A DNA stretch of 64,000 nucleotides from Pseudomonas cremoris (GTDB lineage: Bacteria > Pseudomonadota > Gammaproteobacteria > Pseudomonadales > Pseudomonadaceae). Position 1 is the stretch's first letter; every line of letters starts with the position of its first letter. Positions 52,034 through 61,177 of the stretch are shown in pieces. The position numbers were made by a program, and so were the translations under genes. The notes below the pieces were generated by a model. It had not been told where the DNA came from. It searched no databases and worked only from the letters and a program-made list of their open reading frames with translations. The DNA lies in NCBI RefSeq assembly GCF_014230465.1, contig NZ_JAAXCY010000001.1, forward strand, positions 124,001 to 188,000, given 5' to 3'.

Positions 52034-52161
52034 AAGCTTTATGACTCACCGGCGGGGTGTCCGGGAAGGACATCCTTGCCCTGCCCCTCGGCAGCGTTCA
52101 TGGCTGTATTTCCACACCGTACCTCCCCAGCTCACTGTACGGTTCTCACGGAGATTGCCCC

Positions 52162-53172
52162 ATGCTGCCACGCGTTACCGCCCTGCTCACCGGCCTTGGC
52201 TTCTGTGCCCTGGCCCAGGCTGCGCCCACTCATTACCCGCTGACAGTGGAAAACTGCGGCAGCACCCTCACGTTCCAACAGGCACCAGTGCGCAGCGTGA
52301 CCATCGGCCAGGCCGCCACCGAGATGCTCTACGCCTTGGGCGTGGGCGATAAAGTGGTCGGTACGTCGCTGTGGTTCAACAGCGTATTGCCGCAATTCAA
52401 AACCCAGAACGACACTATCGAACGGCTGGCCAACAACGAGCCGAGCTTTGAAGCGGTGATCGCCAAGCGCCCGCAACTGGTGGCCGCCGAGCTGGAATGG
52501 GTGGTCGGCCCCCAAGGCGTGGTCGGTACTCGCGAACAGTTCCACGAGCTGAAAATCCCCACCTACCTGCTGCCCTCCGACTGCGAAGGCAAGGACAACC
52601 TGGTGGGCGCCGACGGTACGCGCCTGGAGCCGTTCCGCATCGAGACGATCTACAAAAGTATCAGCCAGTTGGCTGAGATCTTCGACGTCCAGGAGCGCGG
52701 CCAACAGCTGAATGACGAACTCAAGGCGCGCCTGGCCAAATCCATCGCCACCGTGCAGGGCAAAGGCCTCAAGCAAGCCAGCGCCTTGGTGTGGTTCTCC
52801 AGCTCCGAAATGGCCAGCGACCCTTACGTGGCTGGTCACAAGGGCATTCCGCAATTCATGCTGGAGACGCTTGGCCTGCACAACGTAGTGCCGTCCGATG
52901 AAGAGTGGCCCGCCGTCGGCTGGGAGACCATCGCCAAGGCCAACCCAACCTTTTTAGTGATCGCGCGAATGGACCGTCGCCGCTACCCCGCCGACGACCA
53001 TGAAAAGAAACTCGCCTTCCTGCGCAGCGACCCGGTCACGCGCAACATGGACGCGGTGAAAAACAACCGCATCATCATCCTCGACGCCCTGGCATTGCAG
53101 GCCAGCATCCGCATGTTCGACGGCCTTGAACAACTGGCCACGGCCATCGACGGCTACGACCTGCCCAAATGA
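52162..53172 (+). CDS. ABC transporter substrate-binding protein, BtuF-like
   Basis: This 336-residue periplasmic protein has a signal peptide (cleavage after ALAQA, residue 20) and a TroA/BtuF-type two-lobed fold with TIGQAATEMLYALGVGDKVVGTS in the N-lobe. The upstream cobalamin riboswitch argues for corrinoid (or cobalt-linked) import rather than iron-siderophore import. The family alone does not decide this. The start ATG 52162 follows ACGGAG. It overlaps the permease gene by 4 bp. Confidence 0.9.
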   Translation: MLPRVTALLTGLGFCALAQAAPTHYPLTVENCGSTLTFQQAPVRSVTIGQAATEMLYALGVGDKVVGTSLWFNSVLPQFKTQNDTIERLANNEPSFEAVIAKRPQLVAAELEWVVGPQGVVGTREQFHELKIPTYLLPSDCEGKDNLVGADGTRLEPFRIETIYKSISQLAEIFDVQERGQQLNDELKARLAKSIATVQGKGLKQASALVWFSSSEMASDPYVAGHKGIPQFMLETLGLHNVVPSDEEWPAVGWETIAKANPTFLVIARMDRRRYPADDHEKKLAFLRSDPVTRNMDAVKNNRIIILDALALQASIRMFDGLEQLATAIDGYDLPK

Positions 53173-54173
53173 TCCGCACCCTACTCGCCCTGGCCCTGCT
53201 CGTGGTTGCCGTACTCGCCGGCGTGGCCATCGGCGAAACGGCCATCTCGCCCCAGGTAGTGCTGCAGGTACTGGCCAACAAGCTGTGGGCGGCCGGTTAT
53301 GTGCTGGACCCTATCGATGAAGGCGTGGTGTGGAACTACCGCCTGACCCGTGCCCTGGTCGCCGCCGCATGTGGGGCCGGGCTGGCGACGTGCGGGGTGA
53401 TCCTGCAGTCGTTGCTGCGCAACCCGCTGGCAGATCCCTATTTGCTGGGCATCAGCGCCGGCGCCTCAACCGGCGCGGTGTTGGTGGCGCTGATCGGCGT
53501 GGGCGGCGGTTTGATTTCGTTGTCGGCCGGTGCATTCGTCGGTGCGATGGCGGCGTTTGCGCTGGTGATTTTGCTGGCGCGCGCCAGCGGTTCGTCCAGC
53601 GGCACCGGGCAGATCATCCTCGCCGGCATCGCCGGTTCGCAGTTGTTCAATGCACTCACCGCGTTCCTCATCACCAAGTCAGCCAGCTCTGAACAGGCGC
53701 GCGGCATCATGTTCTGGCTGCTGGGCAACCTCAGTGGCGTACGCTGGCCTTCCGTCTGGCTGGCGGTGCCGGTAGCGGTCGCAGGGTTGGCGGTGTGCCT
53801 GTGGCATCGTCGCGCGCTGGATGCGTTTACCTTTGGCACCGACTCGGCGGCGTCGCTGGGCATTCCGGTGCGGCGTGTGCAGTTTGTGCTGGTAGGCTGC
53901 GCGGCGTTGGTGACGGCGGTGATGGTGTCGATTGTTGGCTCCATCGGTTTTGTCGGACTGGTGATTCCCCATGCCGTGCGCCTGCTGCTGGGGACCGGGC
54001 ATTCGCGTTTGCTGCCGGCCAGTGCGTTGGGCGGCGCTTTGTTTTTGATTGCGGCGGATGTGCTGTCGCGCACGTTGATCAAGGGCCAAGTGATTCCGGT
54101 CGGCGTGGTCACTGCACTGGTCGGCGCACCGGTGTTTGCGCTGATTCTGATCGGCCGGAGGAACGCACGATGA
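53169..54173 (+). CDS. FecCD/BtuC-type ABC transporter permease
   Basis: This 334-residue polytopic permease has about nine or ten transmembrane helices and the BtuC-family motifs RLTRALVAAACGAGLA, LRNPLADPYLLGISAGAS and GFVGLVIPHAVRLLLG (ATPase-contact loop). It is translationally coupled at both ends (ATGA overlaps) with the substrate-binding and ATPase genes. It forms the inner-membrane channel of the riboswitch-controlled importer. Confidence 0.94.
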   Translation: MIRTLLALALLVVAVLAGVAIGETAISPQVVLQVLANKLWAAGYVLDPIDEGVVWNYRLTRALVAAACGAGLATCGVILQSLLRNPLADPYLLGISAGASTGAVLVALIGVGGGLISLSAGAFVGAMAAFALVILLARASGSSSGTGQIILAGIAGSQLFNALTAFLITKSASSEQARGIMFWLLGNLSGVRWPSVWLAVPVAVAGLAVCLWHRRALDAFTFGTDSAASLGIPVRRVQFVLVGCAALVTAVMVSIVGSIGFVGLVIPHAVRLLLGTGHSRLLPASALGGALFLIAADVLSRTLIKGQVIPVGVVTALVGAPVFALILIGRRNAR

Positions 54174-54934
54174 GCGTGCTCAGTTGCCGCGCATTGGGCT
54201 TCAAGGTGCGTGACGCCGAGTTGCTGCGCGACATTCATCTGGACGTACAACTGGGCGAAACCCTCGGCATTGTCGGGCCAAACGGCTCCGGCAAATCCAC
54301 CCTGCTCAAGTTGCTGGCCGGGCTGCGCACTCCGGCGTGCGGCGAGGTGCTGCTGGGGGGCCAACGCCTGGGGCAGTTGTCTCGCCGCACGATCGCGCAA
54401 CAACTGGCGGTAGTGGAGCAACAAGCCGACACCGACGACGCCATCCGCGTGTTCGACGCCGTGGCCCTGGGCCGCACGCCGTGGTTATCGGCACTGAACC
54501 CCTGGTCCATCGAAGACGACGCCATCGTGCGCCAGGCCTTGCACGATGTAGACGCCACCCACCTGAGCCAACGCGCCTGGCGCAGCCTCTCCGGCGGCGA
54601 ACGCCAACGCGTGCACATCGCCCGCGCCTTGGCGCAACGGCCGCAGATTTTGTTGCTGGATGAGCCGACCAATCACCTGGATATCCAGCATCAGTTGGCG
54701 ATTCTCAAAGGGGTTCAAGCGCTGCCGGTCACGACGCTGATCGCCCTGCATGACCTGAACCAGGCGCTGACCTGTGATCGCCTGGCGGTGCTGGATCGCG
54801 GACGGTTAGTGGCACTGGGCAAGCCGATGGAGGTGCTCACGCCGCAACGGTTGCAAGACACGTTTGGGGTACAGGCGCATTACCTGACAGACCCATTCGA
54901 CGGGGCGCAGATTCTGCGGCTACGTTCGCACTGA
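54170..54934 (+). CDS. ABC transporter ATP-binding protein, BtuD-like
   Basis: This 254-residue ATPase has Walker A GPNGSGKST (about 37-45), Q-loop, signature LSGGERQRVHIARAL, Walker B ILLLDEPTNHLD and H-loop IALHDLNQAL. GGAGG lies 7-12 nt upstream of the ATG at 54170. With its two neighbours it completes a type II importer. Confidence 0.95.
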   Translation: MSVLSCRALGFKVRDAELLRDIHLDVQLGETLGIVGPNGSGKSTLLKLLAGLRTPACGEVLLGGQRLGQLSRRTIAQQLAVVEQQADTDDAIRVFDAVALGRTPWLSALNPWSIEDDAIVRQALHDVDATHLSQRAWRSLSGGERQRVHIARALAQRPQILLLDEPTNHLDIQHQLAILKGVQALPVTTLIALHDLNQALTCDRLAVLDRGRLVALGKPMEVLTPQRLQDTFGVQAHYLTDPFDGAQILRLRSH

Positions 54935-54965
54935 CCAACCACGATTACAAAAACACCCAGGAACC

Positions 54966-55056
54966 AATGTGGGAGCGGGCTTGCTCGCGAATACGGTGGG
55001 TCAGTGCCATTCGTGTTGGCTGGCCCACCGCATTCGCGAGCAAGCCCGCTCCCACA
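54966..55056. repeat. REPIN after the ABC operon
   Basis: Inverted GTGGGAGCGGGCTTGCTCGCGA arms between two convergent genes. Confidence 0.9.
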
Positions 55057-55061
55057 GGGTT

Positions 55062-55547
55062 CTAAAGCAACCGCTGCATATGCGTCGTCTGCCACACCAA
55101 ATCCGCCTCGACATCCACCAACGCAAACCCCTGCCTCACCCAGAAATCAATCGCCCCCGGCAAAAACGGATGGGTATGCAAGTACACCACCTCAACCCCC
55201 TCCGCTTGCGCCAGCGCTTCAAGTGCACGGTACAACCGCCCTGCCAAGCCAAATCGACGAAAGGCTGGCAACACAAACAGGCGCACCACTTCCACCGTCT
55301 TACGGTTTTGGTAATTGAGTTGGGAGAAACGGTGGTCATACGGCAGATAACCAATGGCCGCGACGATCTGGCCGTCATTGCGGGCGACCAAGAATCGCCC
55401 GTCGCCCTGTAGGTAAGTAGCTTCGAATTGCGCGAGGTCATCCGGCATGTCGACGGCGCTGAGCTTGGGGAACAATTCGGCGCGGGCCTGCAGGACGAAG
55501 GTCAACACTTGCGGGATATCAACCGCCACAACAGGCTGGATGATCAC
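55062..55547 (-). CDS. GNAT-family N-acetyltransferase
   Basis: This 161-residue acetyltransferase has the acetyl-CoA-binding motif A region RLFVLPAFRRFGLAGRLYRALE (Q/RxxGxG/A type) and the strand-helix segment VVYLHTHPFLPGAIDFWVRQGF. It is probably a small-molecule or protein N-acetyltransferase of unknown substrate. It overlaps the lipoprotein gene by 4 bp, so the two are cotranscribed. Confidence 0.92.
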   Translation of the reverse strand: MIIQPVVAVDIPQVLTFVLQARAELFPKLSAVDMPDDLAQFEATYLQGDGRFLVARNDGQIVAAIGYLPYDHRFSQLNYQNRKTVEVVRLFVLPAFRRFGLAGRLYRALEALAQAEGVEVVYLHTHPFLPGAIDFWVRQGFALVDVEADLVWQTTHMQRLL

Positions 55548-56083
55548 TGACGCAACTCACACACTGCACTGCCCTTTATCCCCGACGCATGCACACTGAC
55601 ATGGCGCACCGTAAAGCCGGGCTTCGCGACCAGCTTCTTCTCCTCCCAGGTACCAGCGTTTTCAACCTGATAACCGATAGCCCCATCCGCTTGCCAGGTC
55701 AGGCGCAGCGTATACACCCCGTCCTGGTCGCGGGCCTGTTGGAACACGGTGTCGATGATCGGCTTCGCCTTGTTGAAGGTGCGCAGCTTGAATACACGCT
55801 GGTCACTGTCGGCCGGCGTGAAGCTGGAAAGGAAAAACGTATCGTCTTCGGCCTTGTCTTCGGCGGCCGCAAGGATCACCGATGGCACCCACTTCTCGCC
55901 ACGGTCCTGGTTGTCAGTGGTGACCTTGCAGGTGAACTGGCCATTGCCGGTGACGTCCTGGCGGAATGCGGTCTCGAAGTAGCCGTAGGGAACGTCGAAG
56001 CGGAAGGTCTTTTCGGTGACGTTCTCGCAGCCGGCCAGTAGGTACAGAGCCGATAGACCGATGAATCCTTGCAGAACTTTCAC
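55544..56083 (-). CDS. Hypothetical lipoprotein (179 aa)
   Basis: The N-terminus MKVLQGFIGLSALYLLAGC gives a lipobox LAGC with Cys19, so the protein is exported and lipidated. The mature part has alternating strands and two cysteines, with no family I recognise. Initiation is at GTG 56083 preceded by AAGGA. It is coupled to the downstream GNAT gene. Confidence 0.82.
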   Translation of the reverse strand: MKVLQGFIGLSALYLLAGCENVTEKTFRFDVPYGYFETAFRQDVTGNGQFTCKVTTDNQDRGEKWVPSVILAAAEDKAEDDTFFLSSFTPADSDQRVFKLRTFNKAKPIIDTVFQQARDQDGVYTLRLTWQADGAIGYQVENAGTWEEKKLVAKPGFTVRHVSVHASGIKGSAVCELRQ

Positions 56084-56131
56084 GTGCTTTCCTTGGCTCT
56101 GACGTCGGGCGGCGAGAGGTTACTCGAGCGA

Positions 56132-57064
56132 CTAGGGATTTAGAATCGCGCCGCTCAATTGATGGGTTATCCACTCGCGACCATGAGCCAACACACTTTT
56201 CGCCATCCCCACCGGAAAATGAATAAACCCATGCGCTGCCTCCGGCACCTGATACACCTGCGCACCGGGCCATCGCTCAGCGATCAACAACGTGTCGTCT
56301 TTAAGCGGGTCCAATTCCCCGACAAACATCAGCGCCGGCGGCAACCCCGCGAAGTCGCCATACAGCGGTGACAACGGCGGCTGTCGACGCTCATCGTCGC
56401 TCAGCCCTGGTGTGAGCAGGCGCAGCGCGTCGACCATGCCTGGCCCGTCCAGCAATAACGTATCCGGCCCCGCTGCGCGTACGCTCGGCGTACCGGTCAG
56501 GTCGTAGACGCCGTAATACAGCAGCGCGCCACTCACTCGCTTGAGTAGCTCCGGCGATTGTTTCAAGGCCAGCAACGTCGCCGCCGCCAGGTGCCCGCCC
56601 GCCGATTCGCCGACGATAATCACCGGCAGGCCCGCAAACTCATCGGCGTTCAGCAGCCAGTGTGCGGCAGTGAGGCAGTCCTGCAGCAAGCCTTCGACTG
56701 GCGTGTCGACCGCCAGCCGATAATCCACCGACACCACCGCCACATCGCAGGCGTTGACCATGCCCAGGTTGAGCTCGTCATCCATCTGCGCGTTACCGAT
56801 CACCCAACCACCGCCGTGGATATCCAGCACCACGCCCTTGGGTTTACCGCTAGGACGCAGGATGCGCAGAGGGACCGAGCCCGCGTGCTGGACTTCAGCC
56901 GCTGGTGCGTTTTTTAGTTTCTGACTGACGCGCAACAACGCCTGAATCAAGCGCGGTGTCACGCGATTGCGGATTTTGAAGCGCGGCATCCACGCGAGCT
57001 TCTTGTTGAAACGACGCATCTCGGCCAATTCAACGTCGCTGGCAGGCCAGAGGTTGTGAGCCAT
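56132..57064 (-). CDS. Alpha/beta hydrolase, hormone-sensitive-lipase (family IV) type
   Basis: This 310-residue esterase-like enzyme has the HGGGWVIG oxyanion motif (about residue 84) and GESAGGHLA with the nucleophile Ser, then Asp in VGELDPLKDD and His in EAAHGFIHF. It is cytoplasmic by lack of a signal. Its start shares one base with the stop of the TspO gene (TGATG), so translation is coupled. Substrates of this family are short-chain esters or steryl acetates; none can be chosen here. Confidence 0.93.
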   Translation of the reverse strand: MAHNLWPASDVELAEMRRFNKKLAWMPRFKIRNRVTPRLIQALLRVSQKLKNAPAAEVQHAGSVPLRILRPSGKPKGVVLDIHGGGWVIGNAQMDDELNLGMVNACDVAVVSVDYRLAVDTPVEGLLQDCLTAAHWLLNADEFAGLPVIIVGESAGGHLAAATLLALKQSPELLKRVSGALLYYGVYDLTGTPSVRAAGPDTLLLDGPGMVDALRLLTPGLSDDERRQPPLSPLYGDFAGLPPALMFVGELDPLKDDTLLIAERWPGAQVYQVPEAAHGFIHFPVGMAKSVLAHGREWITHQLSGAILNP

Positions 57065-57504
57065 CAGCGGTTATTCCGCAAGATCGAAAAATTCAACGCC
57101 GCCGCCACGCACAGCCACGCCAGGTAAGGGAACAGGATCAAGCCGGTGATCAAATCCAGGCGCACCGCCAACACCACCATCGCCGCCACGGTGAGCCACA
57201 GCACCGCCAGAATCACCATGCCGGCCAGGATGCGATGCGCGCCGAAAAATACCGGCGTCCACAAGGTATTCAACGCAATCTGTGCCGCCCACAGCGCCAA
57301 TACAACCTGGCTGTCCGGGATCAAACTTAGGCGGTAACCGGCCCAGGCCAGTAACAGGTAGATGATCGTCCACGCCACCGGGAACAGCCAGTTGGGAGGG
57401 GTAAAGCTGGGCTTGACTAGGGATTCGTACCAGGCACCGGGCTTGAAGAGGACGCCGGTACTGGCGGCGGCGGCGCAGGCGAGCAGGAAGATGAAGAAGG
57501 TCAT
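57064..57504 (-). CDS. TspO/MBR family protein (tryptophan-rich sensory protein)
   Basis: This 146-residue protein has five TM helices. The TspO signatures KPSFTPPNWLFPVAWTIIYLL and ALNTLWTPVFFGAHR are present. TspO proteins bind porphyrins and other hydrophobic ligands in bacterial membranes and act in oxidative or photo-stress responses. It is the first gene of a two-gene unit with the family IV hydrolase. Confidence 0.95.
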   Translation of the reverse strand: MTFFIFLLACAAAASTGVLFKPGAWYESLVKPSFTPPNWLFPVAWTIIYLLLAWAGYRLSLIPDSQVVLALWAAQIALNTLWTPVFFGAHRILAGMVILAVLWLTVAAMVVLAVRLDLITGLILFPYLAWLCVAAALNFSILRNNR

Positions 57505-57576
57505 GGTCGGTCCTTGGCTGGGTGTTTCAGCTTGGACGTGTGGCAGACGGGTAAAAGTTCACTGCCAGGCGGCAGG

Positions 57577-58131
57577 CTAAACAATCTTGAGCCAGGGCCA
57601 GCGCGCCTGATAACTCTTGGCCTTCGCCTCAAACAACGCCTGCTCTGGATGCACTGGGTTGATCCGCAGCACGCCCTGCTCCACATCCTCCAGCCCATAC
57701 GGCGCATACACCTCGCCCGTCGCCACCTCCAAACCGATGCACGTGCCCGCTACCAGGTAGCGATCAATCCCCTGCTTGGCCGTGTGCAACTGCGGGTAAG
57801 GCCGGCCAAACCGCTGCCCATACCAAAGATGCACCCGCGCCTGGTTCTTCACCTCGACATTAACGCCCAGGTCCTGGAACAACGCCTCTGCCGCACGAAT
57901 GACCGCATCCTCTGCCTCGTAGGACACGTCCGTATCGAAATAGAACACGTCGTAGTCCTTCACCCCTTGGTCAGCAGGCAAATTCGACTGATGATTCCAC
58001 ACCGCCTGGAACAGGCAGCCTGCCGTCAGAAAACACTGGTCCAAGCCCAAGGCAGGCAGGCGCGCAGTGATTTCGGCGTTGATGGGATTGGCCATGGCCA
58101 GTTTGAGCAAGGTGTCGACGGTCAATGTCAT
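57577..58131 (-). CDS. Nucleotidyltransferase-family protein (PF06042 type)
   Basis: This 184-residue protein has features of the NTP_transf_6 group: ALGLDQCFLTAGCLFQAVWN and VKDYDVFYFDTDVSYEAED with the Asp cluster expected for metal binding. The biochemical role of this family is not established. It lies 12 bp downstream of the 82-residue gene and is probably cotranscribed. Confidence 0.85.
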   Translation of the reverse strand: MTLTVDTLLKLAMANPINAEITARLPALGLDQCFLTAGCLFQAVWNHQSNLPADQGVKDYDVFYFDTDVSYEAEDAVIRAAEALFQDLGVNVEVKNQARVHLWYGQRFGRPYPQLHTAKQGIDRYLVAGTCIGLEVATGEVYAPYGLEDVEQGVLRINPVHPEQALFEAKAKSYQARWPWLKIV

Positions 58132-58143
58132 GTACAGTCCTTT

Positions 58144-58392
58144 CTAAGCGTGGCGCGCGGTCGCCTTCAGTTCACTGGCCCGTTGGGTCGCCGCGTCATC
58201 GTAAACCACATACAAAGACTCGGCGATCTGGCTTTTGATGGCTTTGGTGGACTCCAACCCCAGCACGAACCCTTCGGCTTTACCGCCTGCGCGGTTTAGT
58301 TCTTCGTGGGTGGGGGCGCCGGTGATTGCGTCAAAGAGCTTGGTGGCGTGAGGGCCTACGCCTTTGGGCAGGCTGATTTGGTCGATGGACAT
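58144..58392 (-). CDS. Hypothetical protein (82 aa)
   Basis: This soluble helical protein (SIDQISLPKGVGPHATKLFDAI...YDDAATQRASELKA) has no signal peptide or TM and no recognised family. AGAGAG precedes the ATG. It is the likely first gene of a unit with the nucleotidyltransferase-family gene. Confidence 0.75.
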   Translation of the reverse strand: MSIDQISLPKGVGPHATKLFDAITGAPTHEELNRAGGKAEGFVLGLESTKAIKSQIAESLYVVYDDAATQRASELKATARHA

Positions 58393-58482
58393 GAGCGATA
58401 CCTTGTAAGAGAGAGATCGGTAGCGCGTGGAACCACTGCCGGGGAGGCATGGTAGACCGATATCTCCATCAAGGGGCCGTTT

Positions 58483-59382
58483 TCATGACCGCGCCTCATC
58501 CCGTCCAAACACCCCCTTAGCAAAATCCACAAAACTGCGCACTTTCGGTGTCACCTGTCGCCCCGCGGCATACAACAGGTTCATCGGCGACGGCGGCACG
58601 TTGTAATCCGGCAACAACGCCACCAACGTTCCCTTGCGCAGCGCGTCATGCACCAACTCCTGCGGCAACAACACCACGCCCAACCCCGCCACCGCGGCGG
58701 ACAACAGCGGGTCACCCTGATTAATCGTCAATCGGCTTGTAATCGGCACCTCCACCCGCCCCTGTGGCCCGTCGAAATACAAGTAAGAGCGCCCATCAGA
58801 ATAGGCAAACGCCAGGCATTCATGCTCCTGCAAATCCCAAGGGTTGGTGATCGCCGGGCGACGCGCCAAATACGCCGGTGCTGCGCACAACACCATCTGG
58901 TAGGGCCTGAGGGGCAAGGCTTTCAAGCCACTGTCAGCCAGCTCGCCGATGCGGAACACCACGTCATAGCCGTCCTCCACCAGGTCGATCAGTTCGTTGG
59001 ACAAGGTCAGGTCCACCGCCACCTGCGGGTACTTGACCATGTATTCCAGCAAGCGCGGCGCCAGCGTGCTCACGCCGAAGGTGACCGGCGCGTTGATGCG
59101 CAAACGCCCGCTGGGAACGCCACGGGTTACGGCGGCCATTTCTTCGGCGGCGTCCATATCCGCCAGGATCAACTTGGCACGCTGGTAAAACGTGCGCCCA
59201 AAGTCGGTCAGGCTCTGCTTGCGCGTAGTGCGATGCAGCAGCGACACGCCCAGATGCTGCTCCAGCATCTTCACCTGCTTGCCGATCAACTGCGGCGACA
59301 GGTTCAGCTCATCGGCCACTGCACTGAACGAACCCAACTCTACGGCTTTGACGAACGTGGCCATCAACGTCAGACGGTCCAT
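58483..59382 (-). CDS. LysR-family regulator divergent from an MDR oxidoreductase
   Basis: This 299-residue protein has the HTH at about 15-40 (GSFSAVADELNLSPQLIGKQVKMLEQ) and a LysR effector domain after 90. It belongs to the large subgroup that represses adjacent quinone/alcohol oxidoreductase genes. The divergent 102-bp gap to 59485 fits control of that gene. The inducer is unknown. Confidence 0.92.
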   Translation of the reverse strand: MDRLTLMATFVKAVELGSFSAVADELNLSPQLIGKQVKMLEQHLGVSLLHRTTRKQSLTDFGRTFYQRAKLILADMDAAEEMAAVTRGVPSGRLRINAPVTFGVSTLAPRLLEYMVKYPQVAVDLTLSNELIDLVEDGYDVVFRIGELADSGLKALPLRPYQMVLCAAPAYLARRPAITNPWDLQEHECLAFAYSDGRSYLYFDGPQGRVEVPITSRLTINQGDPLLSAAVAGLGVVLLPQELVHDALRKGTLVALLPDYNVPPSPMNLLYAAGRQVTPKVRSFVDFAKGVFGRDEARS

Positions 59383-59484
59383 TGGAAACTCTTTGTTTCT
59401 AGTGTTGCGCCATCCTAGGCCTTTATCCCCCGCCGCTCCAAGCCTAAATTGAACGCCTTACTTATTCACATCGAGGACAACACC

Positions 59485-60474
59485 ATGGCACGCATTGTCA
59501 GAATTCACGCCTACGGCGACGCCAGCGTCTTGAAACTGGAAGACGTCGACGTCCCCGCTCCCGCCGCCGACGAAGTACAGATCGACGTCAAAGCCTTCGG
59601 CCTCAACCGTGCCGAGGTGATGTTCCGCAACCACGCCTACCTGCAAGAAGCCGAATTCCCCAGCCGTCTGGGCTACGAAGCCGCCGGCGTGGTGATCGCG
59701 GTGGGTGCCAACGTCACCGAGCTGCAGGCAGGTGACGCCGTCAGCGTCATCCCACCGCTGGACATCGCCCGCTGGGGCACTTACGGCGAAGTGGCCAACG
59801 TTCCCGCGCACCTCACCGTCAAGCACCCGCACAACCTCAGCTTCGTCCAAGCAGCCGCCTCGTGGATGCAGTACGTCACCGCTTGGGGCGCCTTGGTGGA
59901 ACAAGCCAAACTGACCCAAGGTGACGTGGTCCTGGTAACCGCCGCCTCCAGCAGCGTCGCCCTGGCTGCCTTCCAGATCGCCCGCAGCGTCGGTGCCACC
60001 GCCATCGCCGTGACTCGCACCCGTGCGAAAAAGCAGGCGTTGCTGGAGGCAGGCGCGACCCATGTCATCGTCAGCGATGAAGAAAACCTGGTCGACCGCG
60101 TGATGGCACTCACCAATGGCGAAGGTGCCCGCGTGGTGTTCGATCCCATTGGCGGGCCGGGCTTTGACGCCCTCACACAGAGCATGGCCAAGGGCGGGAT
60201 ATTGCTGGAGTACGGCGCACTGAGCTCGGAGCCGACGCCATTCCCGCTGTTTACCGTGCTGGGGAAATGTTTGACGCTCAAGGGCTACCTGTACGCGGAA
60301 ATCGTGGCCGACCCTGTGGTGCTGGCAAGGGCCAAGGCGTTCATCTTGGATGGGCTGGCTTCGGGAGCGTTGGCGCCTGTGATCGCGAAGACGTTTGCGC
60401 TGGAAGAAGTGCAGGAGGCGCATCGGTTTTTGGAGGCTAACCAGCAAGTGGGCAAGGTGGTGGTGACAGTGTGA
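59485..60474 (+). CDS. MDR-superfamily quinone oxidoreductase / alcohol dehydrogenase
   Basis: This 329-residue medium-chain dehydrogenase/reductase has a GroES-like N-terminal domain (AFGLNRAEVMFRNH, GYEAAGVVIAVG) and a Rossmann domain with VLVTAASSSVALAAFQIARSVGA. The zinc ligands of classical alcohol dehydrogenases are not evident, so an NADPH:quinone reductase activity is more likely. The start ATG 59485 follows GAGGACAAC. It is probably regulated by the divergent LysR protein. Confidence 0.9.
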   Translation: MARIVRIHAYGDASVLKLEDVDVPAPAADEVQIDVKAFGLNRAEVMFRNHAYLQEAEFPSRLGYEAAGVVIAVGANVTELQAGDAVSVIPPLDIARWGTYGEVANVPAHLTVKHPHNLSFVQAAASWMQYVTAWGALVEQAKLTQGDVVLVTAASSSVALAAFQIARSVGATAIAVTRTRAKKQALLEAGATHVIVSDEENLVDRVMALTNGEGARVVFDPIGGPGFDALTQSMAKGGILLEYGALSSEPTPFPLFTVLGKCLTLKGYLYAEIVADPVVLARAKAFILDGLASGALAPVIAKTFALEEVQEAHRFLEANQQVGKVVVTV

Positions 60475-60613
60475 GGGCGTTGTTCTAGGAACGTATTTGC
60501 TTTCGGCCAAAGGCGGTGGCTCGACTCTGCGGACTAAACAGAGTGCGATTCGCCTACCGGCCGGAAGCAGCACCTCAAAAACGCTCCCGCTCAGCAGGCA
60601 CCTGAAAAACCCT

Positions 60614-61177
60614 CTAAGTTGACTTCAAGTACCGATAAAGTGTCTGGCGACTAATATCAAAATCACGCGCCAACTTCGATTTACTTTCTCCCGTACCGGC
60701 GCGGTCAATTAAACTTACAACCTGATTGTCGGACAGTTTCTTCTTGCGCCCCCTGTAAGAACCGCGAGTTTTTGCAGTCGCAATGCCCGCCGCCTGTTTT
60801 TCCCTCGTCGCGGCGCGTTCAAACTCTGCGAACAACTCCATGACCGCAATGATGGGTTGTACCGTTTCAAGACGGTCATACCGGAGCACCAAGTGCTCGT
60901 TCAAAAACTCTAGCGTTACCTGCTTTTCAATCAGTCGGCGGATGATGGCGCATAACTGCTCGGTACTGGAGGAGAGCGACGCCATGCTGTCCACTACCAC
61001 CGTATCTCCACGCTGCAGATAACGAACTAGCCGTTCAAGGCCTGCGCGGTTCGCGGCAGTGTCTGCAGGGTCATCGCAAAACACGGCGTCAAATACATCA
61101 TGGCCCGTTGTTTTCACTACGGAACCCTCCGCTGCTTGTAGAGCACGCCGGAAATATTTGATGCGGTGTAATCTCAT
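60614..61177 (-). CDS. Serine-recombinase-like protein lacking catalytic residues
   Basis: This 187-residue protein is collinear with Tn3/gamma-delta resolvases: N-terminal fold (1-105), E-helix [17 protein letters not shown] (115-131), RGRKKKLS hinge and C-terminal [24 protein letters not shown]. The canonical Y-A-R-V-S start reads YFRRA, placing Ala12 where the nucleophile Ser belongs. The D-R-L-G-R motif reads DSMAS (63-67), losing both active-site Arg. Strand exchange is therefore unlikely, and a DNA-binding regulator is the simpler reading. AGGGAGG supports the ATG at 61177. Confidence 0.82.
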   Translation of the reverse strand: MRLHRIKYFRRALQAAEGSVVKTTGHDVFDAVFCDDPADTAANRAGLERLVRYLQRGDTVVVDSMASLSSSTEQLCAIIRRLIEKQVTLEFLNEHLVLRYDRLETVQPIIAVMELFAEFERAATREKQAAGIATAKTRGSYRGRKKKLSDNQVVSLIDRAGTGESKSKLARDFDISRQTLYRYLKST

